From: Bacteroidota bacterium
Lineage (GTDB): Bacteria > Bacteroidota > Bacteroidia > Bacteroidales > VadinHA17
Direction of reading: 5' to 3'
Assembly (NCBI GenBank): GCA_029547705.1
Contig: JAKPOU010000042.1
Span: forward strand, 339,271 to 403,270
Length of the DNA: 64,000 bases
Below the pieces are notes generated by a model that made no database searches, was not told where the DNA came from, and was given only the letters and a program-made list of their open reading frames with translations. Of the stretch, positions 24,962 through 33,760 are shown in pieces (the stretch's first letter is position 1; each line of letters opens with the position of its first letter). The position numbers were made by a program, and so were the translations under genes.

Positions 24962-25519
24962 TTAATTAAGGACCGGCTCACCGGGTGTTTTCCGGCTTGC
25001 CTCGTCAAGTTCCTTCAGGTAATGGGTCAGTTCCTTTACCTGCTTTGTTATTGCCACCCTTCCCGACCGTGCAAACTGCAGAACCCCGTATGTCTCCAGT
25101 TTTTCGAGCAGCTCGTTTATCTCGCTCTTGTGGCCTGTCTTTTCAATCACTATATATTCCGGGGAAACAACCAGTATTCTGGCGTTATAGTGTTTAACCA
25201 TCCTTTCCAGAATATCGCCTGTCATAATGCTTTTGGCCGATACCTTGAACAGGGCGATTTCCTGGTAAATTATCTGATCGGACGTGTGTACAAACACTTT
25301 CAGCACCTCAACCAGCTTTTCTATCTGCCGTGAAATCTTGCGGACCATGTCGGGTGTTACCTCAACCACCAGGGTAAGGAGGTGAACGCCTTTTACGGCC
25401 GATTCCGAAGCAGTCAGGCTTTCTATGTTCACCTGTCTCCGTGTCAGGATAATTGTTATCTGGTTGAGAATACCTATATGGTTCTCACTGAAGATTGAAA
25501 TGGTAAATTCCTGTTTCAT
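24962..25519 (-). CDS. ilvN: Acetolactate synthase small (regulatory) subunit
   Basis: A 185-residue protein with an N-terminal ACT domain (ISIFSENHIGILNQITIIL, residues 8-26, then the NIES turn) and a second ferredoxin-like domain. It binds the large subunit IlvB, raises its activity and makes it sensitive to valine. It sits 125 bp downstream of ilvB; that gap holds no leader peptide or hairpin that I could find. Confidence 0.93.
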   Translation of the reverse strand: MKQEFTISIFSENHIGILNQITIILTRRQVNIESLTASESAVKGVHLLTLVVEVTPDMVRKISRQIEKLVEVLKVFVHTSDQIIYQEIALFKVSAKSIMTGDILERMVKHYNARILVVSPEYIVIEKTGHKSEINELLEKLETYGVLQFARSGRVAITKQVKELTHYLKELDEASRKTPGEPVLN

Positions 25520-25644
25520 AAATTTTACTGTTTCATATTTTTTCCGGGGTTTCCCTCGGCTGCCCTGCCCTTACTCAGGTAATCACCCTGATGTCATGGG
25601 CTGCATGCAGTACCGAAGTTTCTCTCCCTTTATTGGTCAGATTT

Positions 25645-27390
25645 TTATCCTTTATAATTAAGTGTTACCTGCGAGACTGAGGCTCCGGGTTCAATCATCG
25701 GCAGAACGTTTCCTTCCTTTTCAATGAAGGTTTCCAGGATGAAGGGGCCTTCTGCCTCGAGCATTTCTTTCAGGGACTCTTCCAGGTCCTCTCTTTCGGT
25801 GATCTTTTTCGCCGGTATGCCGTATGCCGCGGCAATTCCGATAAAATCGGGATTGACCAGTTCGGTGGCAGCGTATCTTTTTTCGAAAAACATATCCTGC
25901 CACTGCCTTACCATTCCGAGGAATTCATTATTGAGAACGACCAGTTTGACAGGCACTTTATACTGAAGTATGGTTCCCAGTTCCTGTATTGTCATCTGGA
26001 AGCCCCCGTCGCCCAGGAATGCAATAACCTCCTTGTCCGGGGCGCCGATTTTCGCACCTATGGCGGCCGGCAGTCCGAAACCCATTGTTCCCATGCCTCC
26101 CGAGGTAACAAAGGAATTGGGATTGCTGAACCTGTAATACCTTGCTGCCGACATCTGGTTCTGGCCCACGTCGGTTACTATTATGGCATCTCCGTTTGTC
26201 ATGTCGGAAACAAGTTTTACTACCTCGCCCATTCTCATGCGGCCGGAAGCCGGTTTTGTTTCCTCTTTAATAACACGGTCATATTCAATATTGTCCAGTA
26301 TCCTGAATTCCCTGATCCATGATTCATAACTGTTTTCCCTTACCATGGCGGTAAGATTCTGCAGGGCTATTTTTGCGTCACTGTGTATTTCGATATCAAC
26401 CTGGATATTCTTGTTTATTTCAGCCTGGTCGATTTCTATATGGATCACCCTGGCTTTCTTTGCATAGTCATTCAGGTTTCCCGTAACACGGTCAGCGAAA
26501 CGCATTCCAATGGCAATAATCAGATCAGCTTCATTTGTCAGCAGGTTGGGGGCATAGTTGCCGTGCATGCCCAGGAATCCCGCGTATTGCCTGTGTCCGG
26601 AGGGAAAAGCCGACAGGCCCAGCAGGGTTACCGCAACCGGTATCCCTGTTTTTTCCGCAAAACGGAGAAGTTCATTTTCCGCCCTCGCGAGAAGCACTCC
26701 ATGACCTGCAAGAATCAGGGGTTTTTGAGCATGGTTTATCATTATCGCTGCCGATTCTATCGCTTTCATGTTAACCGGAACATTGGGATTATAGCTTCTC
26801 AGATAGGTACATTTCTCGTATCTGAACTGAAGCTTGTTAATCTGTGCGTCCTTGGCAATATCGATCAGTACCGGCCCGGGTCTGCCCGTGGTGGCGATAT
26901 AGAATGCTTTCGCCAGGACTCCGGGTATGTCCTGTGCGTTTTTTATCTGGCAGTTCCATTTTGTTATGGGCATGGATACACCCAGTATGTCGGTTTCCTG
27001 AAAAGCATCGGTTCCTATCAGCCCCGACACCACCTGTGCGGTGACAAGGATCATCGGGACGGAATCAAGGAAGGCGTTTGCTATTCCGGTAACAAGATTT
27101 GTGGCTCCGGGTCCCGATGTTGAAAAGCAGACTCCGGGCTTGCCTGTAACCATGGCATATGCCTGTGCAGCATGAGCAGAGCCCTGTTCATGCCTTGTGA
27201 GGATATGCTTAAGCTTGTGGTCGTAATCCATCAGCTTGTCATATACCGGCATGATAGCTCCCCCCGGATATCCGAAAATGGTGTCAACACCCTCTTCGAT
27301 GAGGCATCTCAGCAGAGCCTCTGCTCCGGTAATTTCCTCGGTTCCGTTTATTCTTTCCATTGTCTCCTGGACTTCCTTATCAGTCATCAT
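25645..27390 (-). CDS. ilvB: Acetolactate synthase large (catalytic) subunit
   Basis: A 581-residue thiamine-diphosphate enzyme that makes acetolactate from pyruvate or acetohydroxybutyrate from pyruvate plus 2-oxobutyrate. FGYPGGAIMPVYD and the catalytic Glu of LTRHEQGSAHAA are at the N terminus. The ThDP/Mg motif is GDGGFQMTIQELGT followed after the normal distance by VVLNNEFLGMVRQWQ. FAD-binding and central domains are complete. It lies 77 bp downstream of ilvD. Confidence 0.96.
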   Translation of the reverse strand: MMTDKEVQETMERINGTEEITGAEALLRCLIEEGVDTIFGYPGGAIMPVYDKLMDYDHKLKHILTRHEQGSAHAAQAYAMVTGKPGVCFSTSGPGATNLVTGIANAFLDSVPMILVTAQVVSGLIGTDAFQETDILGVSMPITKWNCQIKNAQDIPGVLAKAFYIATTGRPGPVLIDIAKDAQINKLQFRYEKCTYLRSYNPNVPVNMKAIESAAIMINHAQKPLILAGHGVLLARAENELLRFAEKTGIPVAVTLLGLSAFPSGHRQYAGFLGMHGNYAPNLLTNEADLIIAIGMRFADRVTGNLNDYAKKARVIHIEIDQAEINKNIQVDIEIHSDAKIALQNLTAMVRENSYESWIREFRILDNIEYDRVIKEETKPASGRMRMGEVVKLVSDMTNGDAIIVTDVGQNQMSAARYYRFSNPNSFVTSGGMGTMGFGLPAAIGAKIGAPDKEVIAFLGDGGFQMTIQELGTILQYKVPVKLVVLNNEFLGMVRQWQDMFFEKRYAATELVNPDFIGIAAAYGIPAKKITEREDLEESLKEMLEAEGPFILETFIEKEGNVLPMIEPGASVSQVTLNYKG

Positions 27391-27467
27391 AGTTTTGTCC
27401 TTTTAAAACGAAAAATATTTTACTTTCTAACTTTAGCTTTTTCCAGCTTTCGGGCTCCGGTATGTTT

Positions 27468-29294
27468 TCAGACAATTCTCACTGCTCCCTTATCCGCTGA
27501 GCTCACTATTGAAGCATAAGCCCTCAGTGAGGCGGATATCTTCCTTTCTCTGTTCCGGGGCATGAAGGCTGCATCTTTTCTCGAACACTCTTTTTGCAGT
27601 CTCGATTCTATTTCCTTTACTGTAAGTTCAACATTGATTTTCCTTCCGGGGATGTCTATTGCTATTATATCCCCGTTTTCTATTATGGCAATTGCGCCTC
27701 CGGCTGCCGCCTCGGGAGATGTATGTCCCACCGAAAGGCCCGAGGTGCCTCCCGAAAACCTTCCGTCGGTAATCAGCGCACATTCCCTGCCCAGTCCCCT
27801 TGACTTGAGGAAAGAAGTGGGATACAGCATTTCCTGCATTCCCGGTCCGCCTTTCGGACCTTCATACCTGATCACCACGGCATCTCCTGATTTTACCGTT
27901 CCGTTCAGAATCCCTTCAACGGCATCCTCCTGGGATTCAAAAACAATGGCAGGTCCTCTGAATCTGAGAAGTTCCGTATCGACACCCGCTGTTTTGACAA
28001 TACAGCCGTCCTCAGCTATATTCCCGTATAAAACTGCCAGACCGCCGTCAATACTGTAGGCATTGGCCACACTCCTTATACATCCCTTTTCCCTGTCGGT
28101 GTCAAGTGATTTGTACATACTTTCACCGGATCCCAAAACTATATTTCTTTTCATCGACGGTGCGCTCCTGTACAGATCCTCTGCCCCGGGACCGGCACTG
28201 CCACCGCTTATGTCCCAGTCGTCAAGTGCCTGTCTGAGTGTGGGATAATCAACCCGCTTTACTGAAGTATCAATCAGGTTATTCCTGCTGAGTTCACCCA
28301 TTATTGCCATGATTCCGCCGGCCCTGTTAACATCCTGGACATGGTAGCTTGAGCTGGGGGCAACTTTGCATATGTTGGGGATACGGCGTGAAAGTTCATC
28401 TATATCTTTCATTGTGAAGTCCACTTCTGCTTCCCGGGCTATTGCCAGCAGATGCAGAACGGTGTTCGTGGAGCCTCCCATGGCTATGTCGAGCGCCATG
28501 GCATTCATGAAGGCTTCCCGTGTCGCTATTGAACGCGGAAGCACTGAACCGTCACCTTCAAAATAGTATCTGTCTGCAAGCGAAACGATCAGATTCGCAG
28601 CCTTTTTGATGAGTCTCAGCCGGTTGGCATGAGTAGCCAGAACCGTTCCGTTTCCCGGAAGGGCAAGGCCAAGGGCTTCATTCAGGCAATTCATTGAATT
28701 GGCAGTGAACATTCCCGAGCAGGATCCGCAGGTGGGGCAGGCTGACCTTTCAATTTCCAGGAGTTCTTCATCACTCACATTCTCATCACCGCCGTCAATC
28801 ATTGCATCGATGAGGTCGATCTGCCTGTCTTTGTAAACTCCTGCTTCCATGGGTCCGCCTGAAACGAATACCACCGGGATGTTTAGCCTCATTGCGGCCA
28901 TCATCATGCCGGGAGTTATTTTGTCACAATTGCTTATGCAGATCATTGCGTCCGCACAATGCGCATTGCACATGTACTCAACACTGTCGGCAATCAGTTC
29001 CCTCGACGGAAGGGAGTAGAGCATTCCGGTATGGCCCATTGCTATGCCGTCGTCAATGGCGATGGTGTTGAATTCGGCACCAAAATAGCCATGTTTTTCA
29101 ATTTCCTCTTTCACCATCTGACCGGCTCCGTGCAGGTGAACATGTCCCGGCACAAACTGTGTGAATGAGTTCACTATGGCTATTACCGGTTTGCCGAACT
29201 GGCTTTCCTTCATCCCGTTTGCACGCCAGAGGCTCCGGGCACCGGCCATCGTGCGGCCGGTCATCGTTGTTGAACTTCTGAGTTTATTTCTCAT
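27468..29294 (-). CDS. ilvD: Dihydroxy-acid dehydratase
   Basis: A 608-residue Fe-S dehydratase that makes 2-oxoisovalerate and 2-oxo-3-methylvalerate. Cluster cysteines are visible in [12 protein letters not shown] and [25 protein letters not shown] and the C-terminal [16 protein letters not shown] motif are also present. It is the first structural gene of the nine-gene ilv-leu operon, right behind the branched-chain attenuator, so the whole leucine/isoleucine/valine pathway is placed under that control. Confidence 0.96.
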   Translation of the reverse strand: MRNKLRSSTTMTGRTMAGARSLWRANGMKESQFGKPVIAIVNSFTQFVPGHVHLHGAGQMVKEEIEKHGYFGAEFNTIAIDDGIAMGHTGMLYSLPSRELIADSVEYMCNAHCADAMICISNCDKITPGMMMAAMRLNIPVVFVSGGPMEAGVYKDRQIDLIDAMIDGGDENVSDEELLEIERSACPTCGSCSGMFTANSMNCLNEALGLALPGNGTVLATHANRLRLIKKAANLIVSLADRYYFEGDGSVLPRSIATREAFMNAMALDIAMGGSTNTVLHLLAIAREAEVDFTMKDIDELSRRIPNICKVAPSSSYHVQDVNRAGGIMAIMGELSRNNLIDTSVKRVDYPTLRQALDDWDISGGSAGPGAEDLYRSAPSMKRNIVLGSGESMYKSLDTDREKGCIRSVANAYSIDGGLAVLYGNIAEDGCIVKTAGVDTELLRFRGPAIVFESQEDAVEGILNGTVKSGDAVVIRYEGPKGGPGMQEMLYPTSFLKSRGLGRECALITDGRFSGGTSGLSVGHTSPEAAAGGAIAIIENGDIIAIDIPGRKINVELTVKEIESRLQKECSRKDAAFMPRNRERKISASLRAYASIVSSADKGAVRIV

Positions 29295-29317
29295 TTCAGA
29301 TAATTTTTGACAAAAAA

Positions 29318-29345
29318 AAGCTTCCCGGACTGATCCGGAAAGCTT
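29318..29345 (-). terminator. ilv-leu attenuator terminator
   Basis: The minus strand carries AAGCTTTCCGGA (29345-29334) and TCCGGGAAGCTT (29329-29318), twelve pairs with one G-U and a 4-nt loop, running into eight T residues. It lies 24 nt in front of the ilvD ATG. Confidence 0.95.
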
Positions 29346-29384
29346 CTGTATATTCTTGTGTTAATACATATTATTCCCGGATCA
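29331..29384 (-). promoter_or_regulatory. ilv-leu antiterminator
   Basis: TGATCCGGGAA (minus strand 29384-29374), which begins with the leader stop codon itself, pairs with TTTCCGGATCA (29341-29331) in the terminator arm and loop: eleven pairs with one G-U. A ribosome at the stop codon must hide it. Confidence 0.8.
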
Positions 29385-29429
29385 TGCGCAGCGCACGAGA
29401 ATAAGAATGAGGGCGATAATATGTATTAA
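29361..29429 (-). promoter_or_regulatory. ilv-leu 1:2 helix inside leader
   Basis: A perfect 14-nt inverted repeat: TTAATACATATTAT in leader codons 5-9 (29429-29416) and ATAATATGTATTAA (29374-29361) after the stop codon. Forming it would compete with the antiterminator segment next to it, and it covers the first Leu/Ile codons. Confidence 0.85.
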
Positions 29430-29441
29430 TCCGGTTCTCAT
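29382..29441 (-). CDS. ilvL: Branched-chain leader peptide
   Basis: A 19-residue frame, MRTGLIHIIALILILVRCA then TGA. Ten of 19 residues are branched-chain: five Ile, four Leu and one Val. It precedes a 1:2 helix, an antiterminator and a terminator in front of ilvD. The mixed Ile/Leu/Val content fits an operon that makes all three amino acids, so shortage of any of these charged tRNAs could stall the ribosome; Ile and Leu should dominate. Confidence 0.93.
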   Translation of the reverse strand: MRTGLIHIIALILILVRCA

Positions 29442-29463
29442 GGTTTCGTTTTTATGAGACTGA

Positions 29464-29493
29464 CAAAAGTACTTATTATTTCAATATATCAAA
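29464..29493 (-). promoter_or_regulatory. Promoter of ilv-leu operon
   Basis: TTTG (minus strand 29493-29490), an 18-nt spacer and TACTTTTG (29471-29464), an exact TAnnTTTG match. The predicted start is about 19 nt before the leader ATG. Confidence 0.8.
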
Positions 29494-29657
29494 GAAAAAA
29501 GTATTTTTTCTTGAAAATTTTATATTCCCTGTCCCGCTTCTCAGCAAAACTTTAAAAAAACGTACAGTAAATCAATAAATTAACTTTTGCGGTAAGCAGC
29601 AGCAACATCTGAAATAAAATAGTTGATTTCTTTCCGTTTATTAACATACGGGTGATG

Positions 29658-29687
29658 TTGCAGTTTATCCAACAATTATTAACTTTA
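29658..29687 (+). promoter_or_regulatory. Promoter of GH2-like gene
   Basis: TTG (29658-29660), a 19-nt spacer and TAACTTTA (29680-29687), one base off the Bacteroidota -7 consensus, 20 bp before the ATG. It is divergent from the ilv promoter. Confidence 0.55.
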
Positions 29688-29707
29688 TCACTCCGAAAGT
29701 CTGCAAT

Positions 29708-32182
29708 ATGAAACGAGGTGTCACGGTTCTGATTGTATCACTGATATTTTCATTTTGTCATGCCCAGCGGAAAATGACTGAGCCCGTCCTTCCGCCGCAT
29801 TATGTAAAGACCATAAACTCACACTGGACTTTCAACTATTTTCCTGATGCAACGGAAGGCAGCGGATATGAATCTCCCCTGTATGACGATTCGAACTGGC
29901 CGGCAATAAGCATTCCCCATACATGGAACAGCTACGAAACAACCTTTGAACTGCATTCTTCCGCGGAGGGGAATACCGGCGGAACTGATAACCCGCGGTG
30001 GCGTGAGGGCCGGGGCTGGTACCGGAAACATTTCATCATCAACCCGGCGGCAGCAGGAAAAAAGATCTTCATTGAGTTTGACGGGGTTCAGAAATACTGT
30101 AAACTGTGGCTGAACGGAAAATACCTTGGTGATCACGACGGATTCCACACATCATTTGTTTTCGATATAACTGAGCATACAGTAACAGGAAAGGATAATG
30201 TCCTGGCAGTAGCTGTCAGCAATTCCGGCAGGAATCAGGCTGCCGGTTCTGCGGCTGAAGAAAACAGATTTCATATGTTTGGCGGTATATACCGTGATGT
30301 CCGGCTGATTATCACGGACCGTCTGTATATAACACTGAAGGAGGCGGCTTCCCCTGAGAAGGGTATAATAACAGGCACACCGGCAATAAGTGAAAGGGAC
30401 GGAGTTGTAAGCATCCGGGCATCGGTCAGGAATGATTATCCGGATACCCGGAAATGCATTGTCAAAACCTGTATAACCGACAGATCCGGAAGGAATGTGC
30501 AGGTGCTGAAGTCAAGGGTGAGTATCGCTCCGGGCCGGCTGTACGGCTTTGAACAGCTGTCCCGGCCCATTGCAGGACCACAACTGTGGTCTCCCGGATC
30601 ACCCGCTCTGTATGGTGTGAGAACGGAAGTGACAAGCGGGGGGAAAGTTACAGATGTTTATAACAGCACCCTGGCATTTAAAAGGTTCGAATGGAATTCC
30701 GATGACAGAAGCCTCTTGCTGAATGATGAAAAAATTGTTCTCAGGGGAGGCCGCCTGAACCCTGTTCATCCCTGGCTGGGCATTGCAATTCCCCGGTGGA
30801 TGAGGGAAGCGGAAATCAGGAACATGGCTGAGAACCTCGGATATAACTATCTGGTGACGGGAATCGTTCCTGCCGACAGGTTTTTATATGAGCTGGCCGA
30901 CAGGTACGGTATCATTATTATTGATGAGGAATTTTCAACGGCCCAGGCAGCTGTTGAAACCATGGCTGGCAGCAGAGATGCCGTGGCTGACAGCAAAGAG
31001 GCAGGAACTGGCAATAAAGACACCGGGGCTGGTAACAAAGACACCGGGGCTGGCAGCAAAGATACCGCAGCTGATAACAAAGAAACCGGTACTGGTACCA
31101 GAGGGGCCGTTAGTGCCGGAGAGCCGGTTAAAATCGTTGTTAAAGGCAGTCACCTCAGAACGGAGGCGGACAAAGGCTCTGTTGTTGTTATTTTCGCGGA
31201 TATTGCCGACAGGGAAGGGAATCCCGTAAAGGGAACAGACAGGGTGTTCACCTGGAATGTGAGCGGACCGGCAACACTGGCAGGCTGTCCTGTTTATGTT
31301 CCGGACGACGGTTCAAATATAATAAGATCAGACGGCAATGCCGGAATCATCACAGTCACTGTTTCTTCACCGGGACTTGCATCCGGTTCGGTGACCATTG
31401 AGGCGCTTGCCGGACAACCGGATAACACCGTGGTTGATGAACCGGTTCTCAGTGATGTGGGCAGAAAAAGGGTATTTGTTCCGGAACAGGCTTCCGTCTT
31501 TTCTTCTGAATCAGGACTGGAACTGGATATTATATATAAGGATATTGACCTGGGCAGGAAAAAGCTGTCTGAATACCGCAGGGAGATAGGCCGGATCATT
31601 TCAGAAAACAATCCCCCGGCCGATTCAGCCTCCATAGAATACCGTACCCTTGTTTCCCTCCTTGCAGCCCATCTTGAGAAAAACGGGGGGATACTCAGCG
31701 CATACGATTACAATTACAATATTGGTCATTATAATAATTGCAGGGTCATCACCGGTTATGTAAATCCCTTGAAGCTACCGCAGCTGTACAAGGACTGGCT
31801 GAAAAGATATTATGCGGAGGAAATGATTACAAAGGGGTACAGGAAAAACGCCATTGACGAAATGAACTGGCTCAACTGGATTCCGTCAGGGGGAACTGTT
31901 GCCGTCCGTCAGAAAGCCGGGCATCACCTGTGGCCCAAAGGAACTGTAATCACTGCAACAGGCGATCTTGCTGAAATGATAGCGGCTGTTCACCCCGTTT
32001 TCAGAAAATACAGCCGCGAGGCAAAAGAACGCGCCCTTGTTTTCATTGCCAAAATGAATCCATATTTAAATAAGGGAGAGGGCGGCAGTCAACAGGATAG
32101 CAGTAAGGCAGGGAATTTCAAATATACTGCCGGAGAATCAGTGCCAGTATTGATTCCTTTTCTTAAATTTATCTCCGAATAA
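29708..32182 (+). CDS. Exported GH2-like protein with truncated barrel and heptad repeats
   Basis: An 824-residue protein with a Sec signal (residues 1-19). Residues about 30-210 are a glycoside hydrolase family 2 sugar-binding domain (PHTWNSYE, GWYRKHF, FDGVQKYCKLWLNGKYLG, DNVLAVAVSN), and residues about 215-335 are the GH2 immunoglobulin-like domain. The catalytic TIM barrel starts normally at NDEKIVLRGG but stops after about 70 residues, at YGIIIIDEEFS. The expected acid/base and nucleophile regions are missing and are replaced by seven 7-residue repeats (residues 421-469). An Ig/invasin-like domain (about 475-570) and a C-terminal region I do not recognise follow. It probably binds glycans rather than cutting them, or is a decayed enzyme. 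The frame is intact, so it is not called a pseudogene. Confidence 0.8.
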   Translation: MKRGVTVLIVSLIFSFCHAQRKMTEPVLPPHYVKTINSHWTFNYFPDATEGSGYESPLYDDSNWPAISIPHTWNSYETTFELHSSAEGNTGGTDNPRWREGRGWYRKHFIINPAAAGKKIFIEFDGVQKYCKLWLNGKYLGDHDGFHTSFVFDITEHTVTGKDNVLAVAVSNSGRNQAAGSAAEENRFHMFGGIYRDVRLIITDRLYITLKEAASPEKGIITGTPAISERDGVVSIRASVRNDYPDTRKCIVKTCITDRSGRNVQVLKSRVSIAPGRLYGFEQLSRPIAGPQLWSPGSPALYGVRTEVTSGGKVTDVYNSTLAFKRFEWNSDDRSLLLNDEKIVLRGGRLNPVHPWLGIAIPRWMREAEIRNMAENLGYNYLVTGIVPADRFLYELADRYGIIIIDEEFSTAQAAVETMAGSRDAVADSKEAGTGNKDTGAGNKDTGAGSKDTAADNKETGTGTRGAVSAGEPVKIVVKGSHLRTEADKGSVVVIFADIADREGNPVKGTDRVFTWNVSGPATLAGCPVYVPDDGSNIIRSDGNAGIITVTVSSPGLASGSVTIEALAGQPDNTVVDEPVLSDVGRKRVFVPEQASVFSSESGLELDIIYKDIDLGRKKLSEYRREIGRIISENNPPADSASIEYRTLVSLLAAHLEKNGGILSAYDYNYNIGHYNNCRVITGYVNPLKLPQLYKDWLKRYYAEEMITKGYRKNAIDEMNWLNWIPSGGTVAVRQKAGHHLWPKGTVITATGDLAEMIAAVHPVFRKYSREAKERALVFIAKMNPYLNKGEGGSQQDSSKAGNFKYTAGESVPVLIPFLKFISE
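30968..31114 (+). repeat. Seven in-frame 21-bp repeats in GH2-like gene
   Basis: Seven head-to-tail 21-bp units encode heptads of the form G-N-K-D-T-G-A: GSRDAVA, DSKEAGT, GNKDTGA twice, GSKDTAA, DNKETGT, GTRGAVS. The central two copies are nearly identical and the outer ones are diverged, as expected of slippage-driven expansion of a linker. Confidence 0.9.
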
Positions 32183-32287
32183 AGATAAAAAACCTGCGGC
32201 CGGGATCATGCCGGTAACAAGCGGACTTAAGGCTGTACGGACTTTTATACCGGAAGAGGATGAAACACAAATAAAAAACTGTAAATC

Positions 32288-33694
32288 ATGAAAATAAAAT
32301 TATCTGTTCTGCTTCTTGCCATGTTTTCATTTAATGTGATTAATGCCCAGATGCCGGAGGACGTTTTCCGCAAACCACTTAAGGAAGTTCTGACTGATGT
32401 TGAAAGAAGATATGATTTAAAACTTCTGTACAGTGAAAATCTTGTAAAGGACCTGGAAGTCAGCTATGCCACCTGGCGTTACAGAATGGATCCGGAGGAG
32501 ACTCTTGCCAATATTCTCCTTCCGCTTGATCTGGTTTATCAGAAAACAGCTGACAAAACTTATCAGATCAGCAGGTTTTCCTACTATCAGAGAAGCCCGG
32601 AAGAAGGCAGGAAACATCTTGACAGGCTTCTGTCAAGCTATCCCGGACTGCAGAACTGGGAGGCCCGCAAGGCTGAACTCAGAAAATGTATTCTTGAACA
32701 GCTCGGTCTTTCTCCCATGCCCGGAAAGAAGCCCCTCAATCCCATATATACAGCGAAACGGAAATTTGACGGCTATACTGTGGAGAATGTAGGTATTGAA
32801 ACCATTCCCGGGTTCTGGCTCTGCGGATCCCTCTACCGTCCTGCAAAAGGAAAGGGACCGTTTCCGGCAGTATTGTCACCACACGGACATTTCAGCAGCA
32901 AGGACCTTAACGAGAACGGCCGCTACCGGCCCGAACAGCAGATAAGATGTGCAATGCTTGCCAGAATGGGAGCAGTGGTATTCAGCTATGAGATGTTTGG
33001 CTACGGGGAATCCCTGTTACAGATTGGTCCCGAAGACCACAGAACATCTTTTTCATCAAGCATGCAGACATATAATTCCATCAGAGTGCTGGATTTCCTC
33101 ACGTCACTTCCATATGTTGATGCCGGAAGGATAGGTGTTACCGGGGAATCCGGGGGAGGCACACAGACATTCCTTCTTACGGCCCTTGACGACAGGGTGA
33201 CTGTAAGCGTTCCTGTGGTAATGGTGTCAAGCTATTTCCAGGGAGGATGTGCATGTGAAAGCGGATTGCCGGTTCATTCATGCACCGATCTGATGACCAA
33301 CAACGTTGAAATAGCGGCAATGGCTTCACCACGTCCCCTTATGCTTATTTCGGACGGACAGGACTGGACGGCTCATAATCCGGAAATAGAGTTTCCCTAT
33401 CTGCAAAAAGTGTACGGGCTTTACGGCAAGGAGGGAAATGTTGAAAACGTTCATCTGCCCGATGAAGGTCATGATTATGGTGTTTCGAAAAGAATGCCGA
33501 TGTATGATTTCATGGCCCGCCATCTCGGACTGGACCTTAAGGCGGTCAGGGACAGGCAGGGCAATATAGATGAATCAAAGGTGACTATCGAAAAATATGA
33601 AGCTCTCCTGGTTTTCGGCAGGGAAGGGAAACAGCCTGCCCATGCACTCAAGGGACTGGACAGGATAAAGGAGGTATTCAGGTCTCTTAAGTAA
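32288..33694 (+). CDS. STN-domain / acetylxylan-esterase-like hydrolase fusion
   Basis: A 468-residue exported protein: Sec signal (1-20), then an STN (secretin/TonB short N-terminal) domain at about residues 28-98 (FRKPLKEVLTDVERRYDLKLLYSE, ANILLPLDLVYQKTADKTYQI), then an alpha/beta hydrolase of the acetylxylan-esterase/dienelactone type. The nucleophile Ser is in VTGESGGGTQT, the acid is probably Asp in SDGQDWT and the His is in DEGHDYG. STN domains normally sit in outer-membrane receptors or FecR partners, so finding one on an esterase is unusual. A structurally similar esterase without STN is at 54604-56820. Deacylation of a plant or algal polysaccharide is a reasonable guess. Confidence 0.85.
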   Translation: MKIKLSVLLLAMFSFNVINAQMPEDVFRKPLKEVLTDVERRYDLKLLYSENLVKDLEVSYATWRYRMDPEETLANILLPLDLVYQKTADKTYQISRFSYYQRSPEEGRKHLDRLLSSYPGLQNWEARKAELRKCILEQLGLSPMPGKKPLNPIYTAKRKFDGYTVENVGIETIPGFWLCGSLYRPAKGKGPFPAVLSPHGHFSSKDLNENGRYRPEQQIRCAMLARMGAVVFSYEMFGYGESLLQIGPEDHRTSFSSSMQTYNSIRVLDFLTSLPYVDAGRIGVTGESGGGTQTFLLTALDDRVTVSVPVVMVSSYFQGGCACESGLPVHSCTDLMTNNVEIAAMASPRPLMLISDGQDWTAHNPEIEFPYLQKVYGLYGKEGNVENVHLPDEGHDYGVSKRMPMYDFMARHLGLDLKAVRDRQGNIDESKVTIEKYEALLVFGREGKQPAHALKGLDRIKEVFRSLK

Positions 33695-33760
33695 AAGCTG
33701 CTGCAAATCCGGCTGCTCTAAGTATATACAAACTACAAGTGCTTACGGGAAAGCTGACTG

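Noticed and set aside
26383-27123. 246-codon plus-strand open frame opposite ilvB
   Set aside because: Antisense to a strongly conserved enzyme; the translation has no family features and follows codon-complement bias.
29330-29441. T-box or metabolite riboswitch before ilvD
   Set aside because: No T-box sequence or known aptamer; the short Ile/Leu/Val-rich frame and mutually exclusive helices explain the region better.
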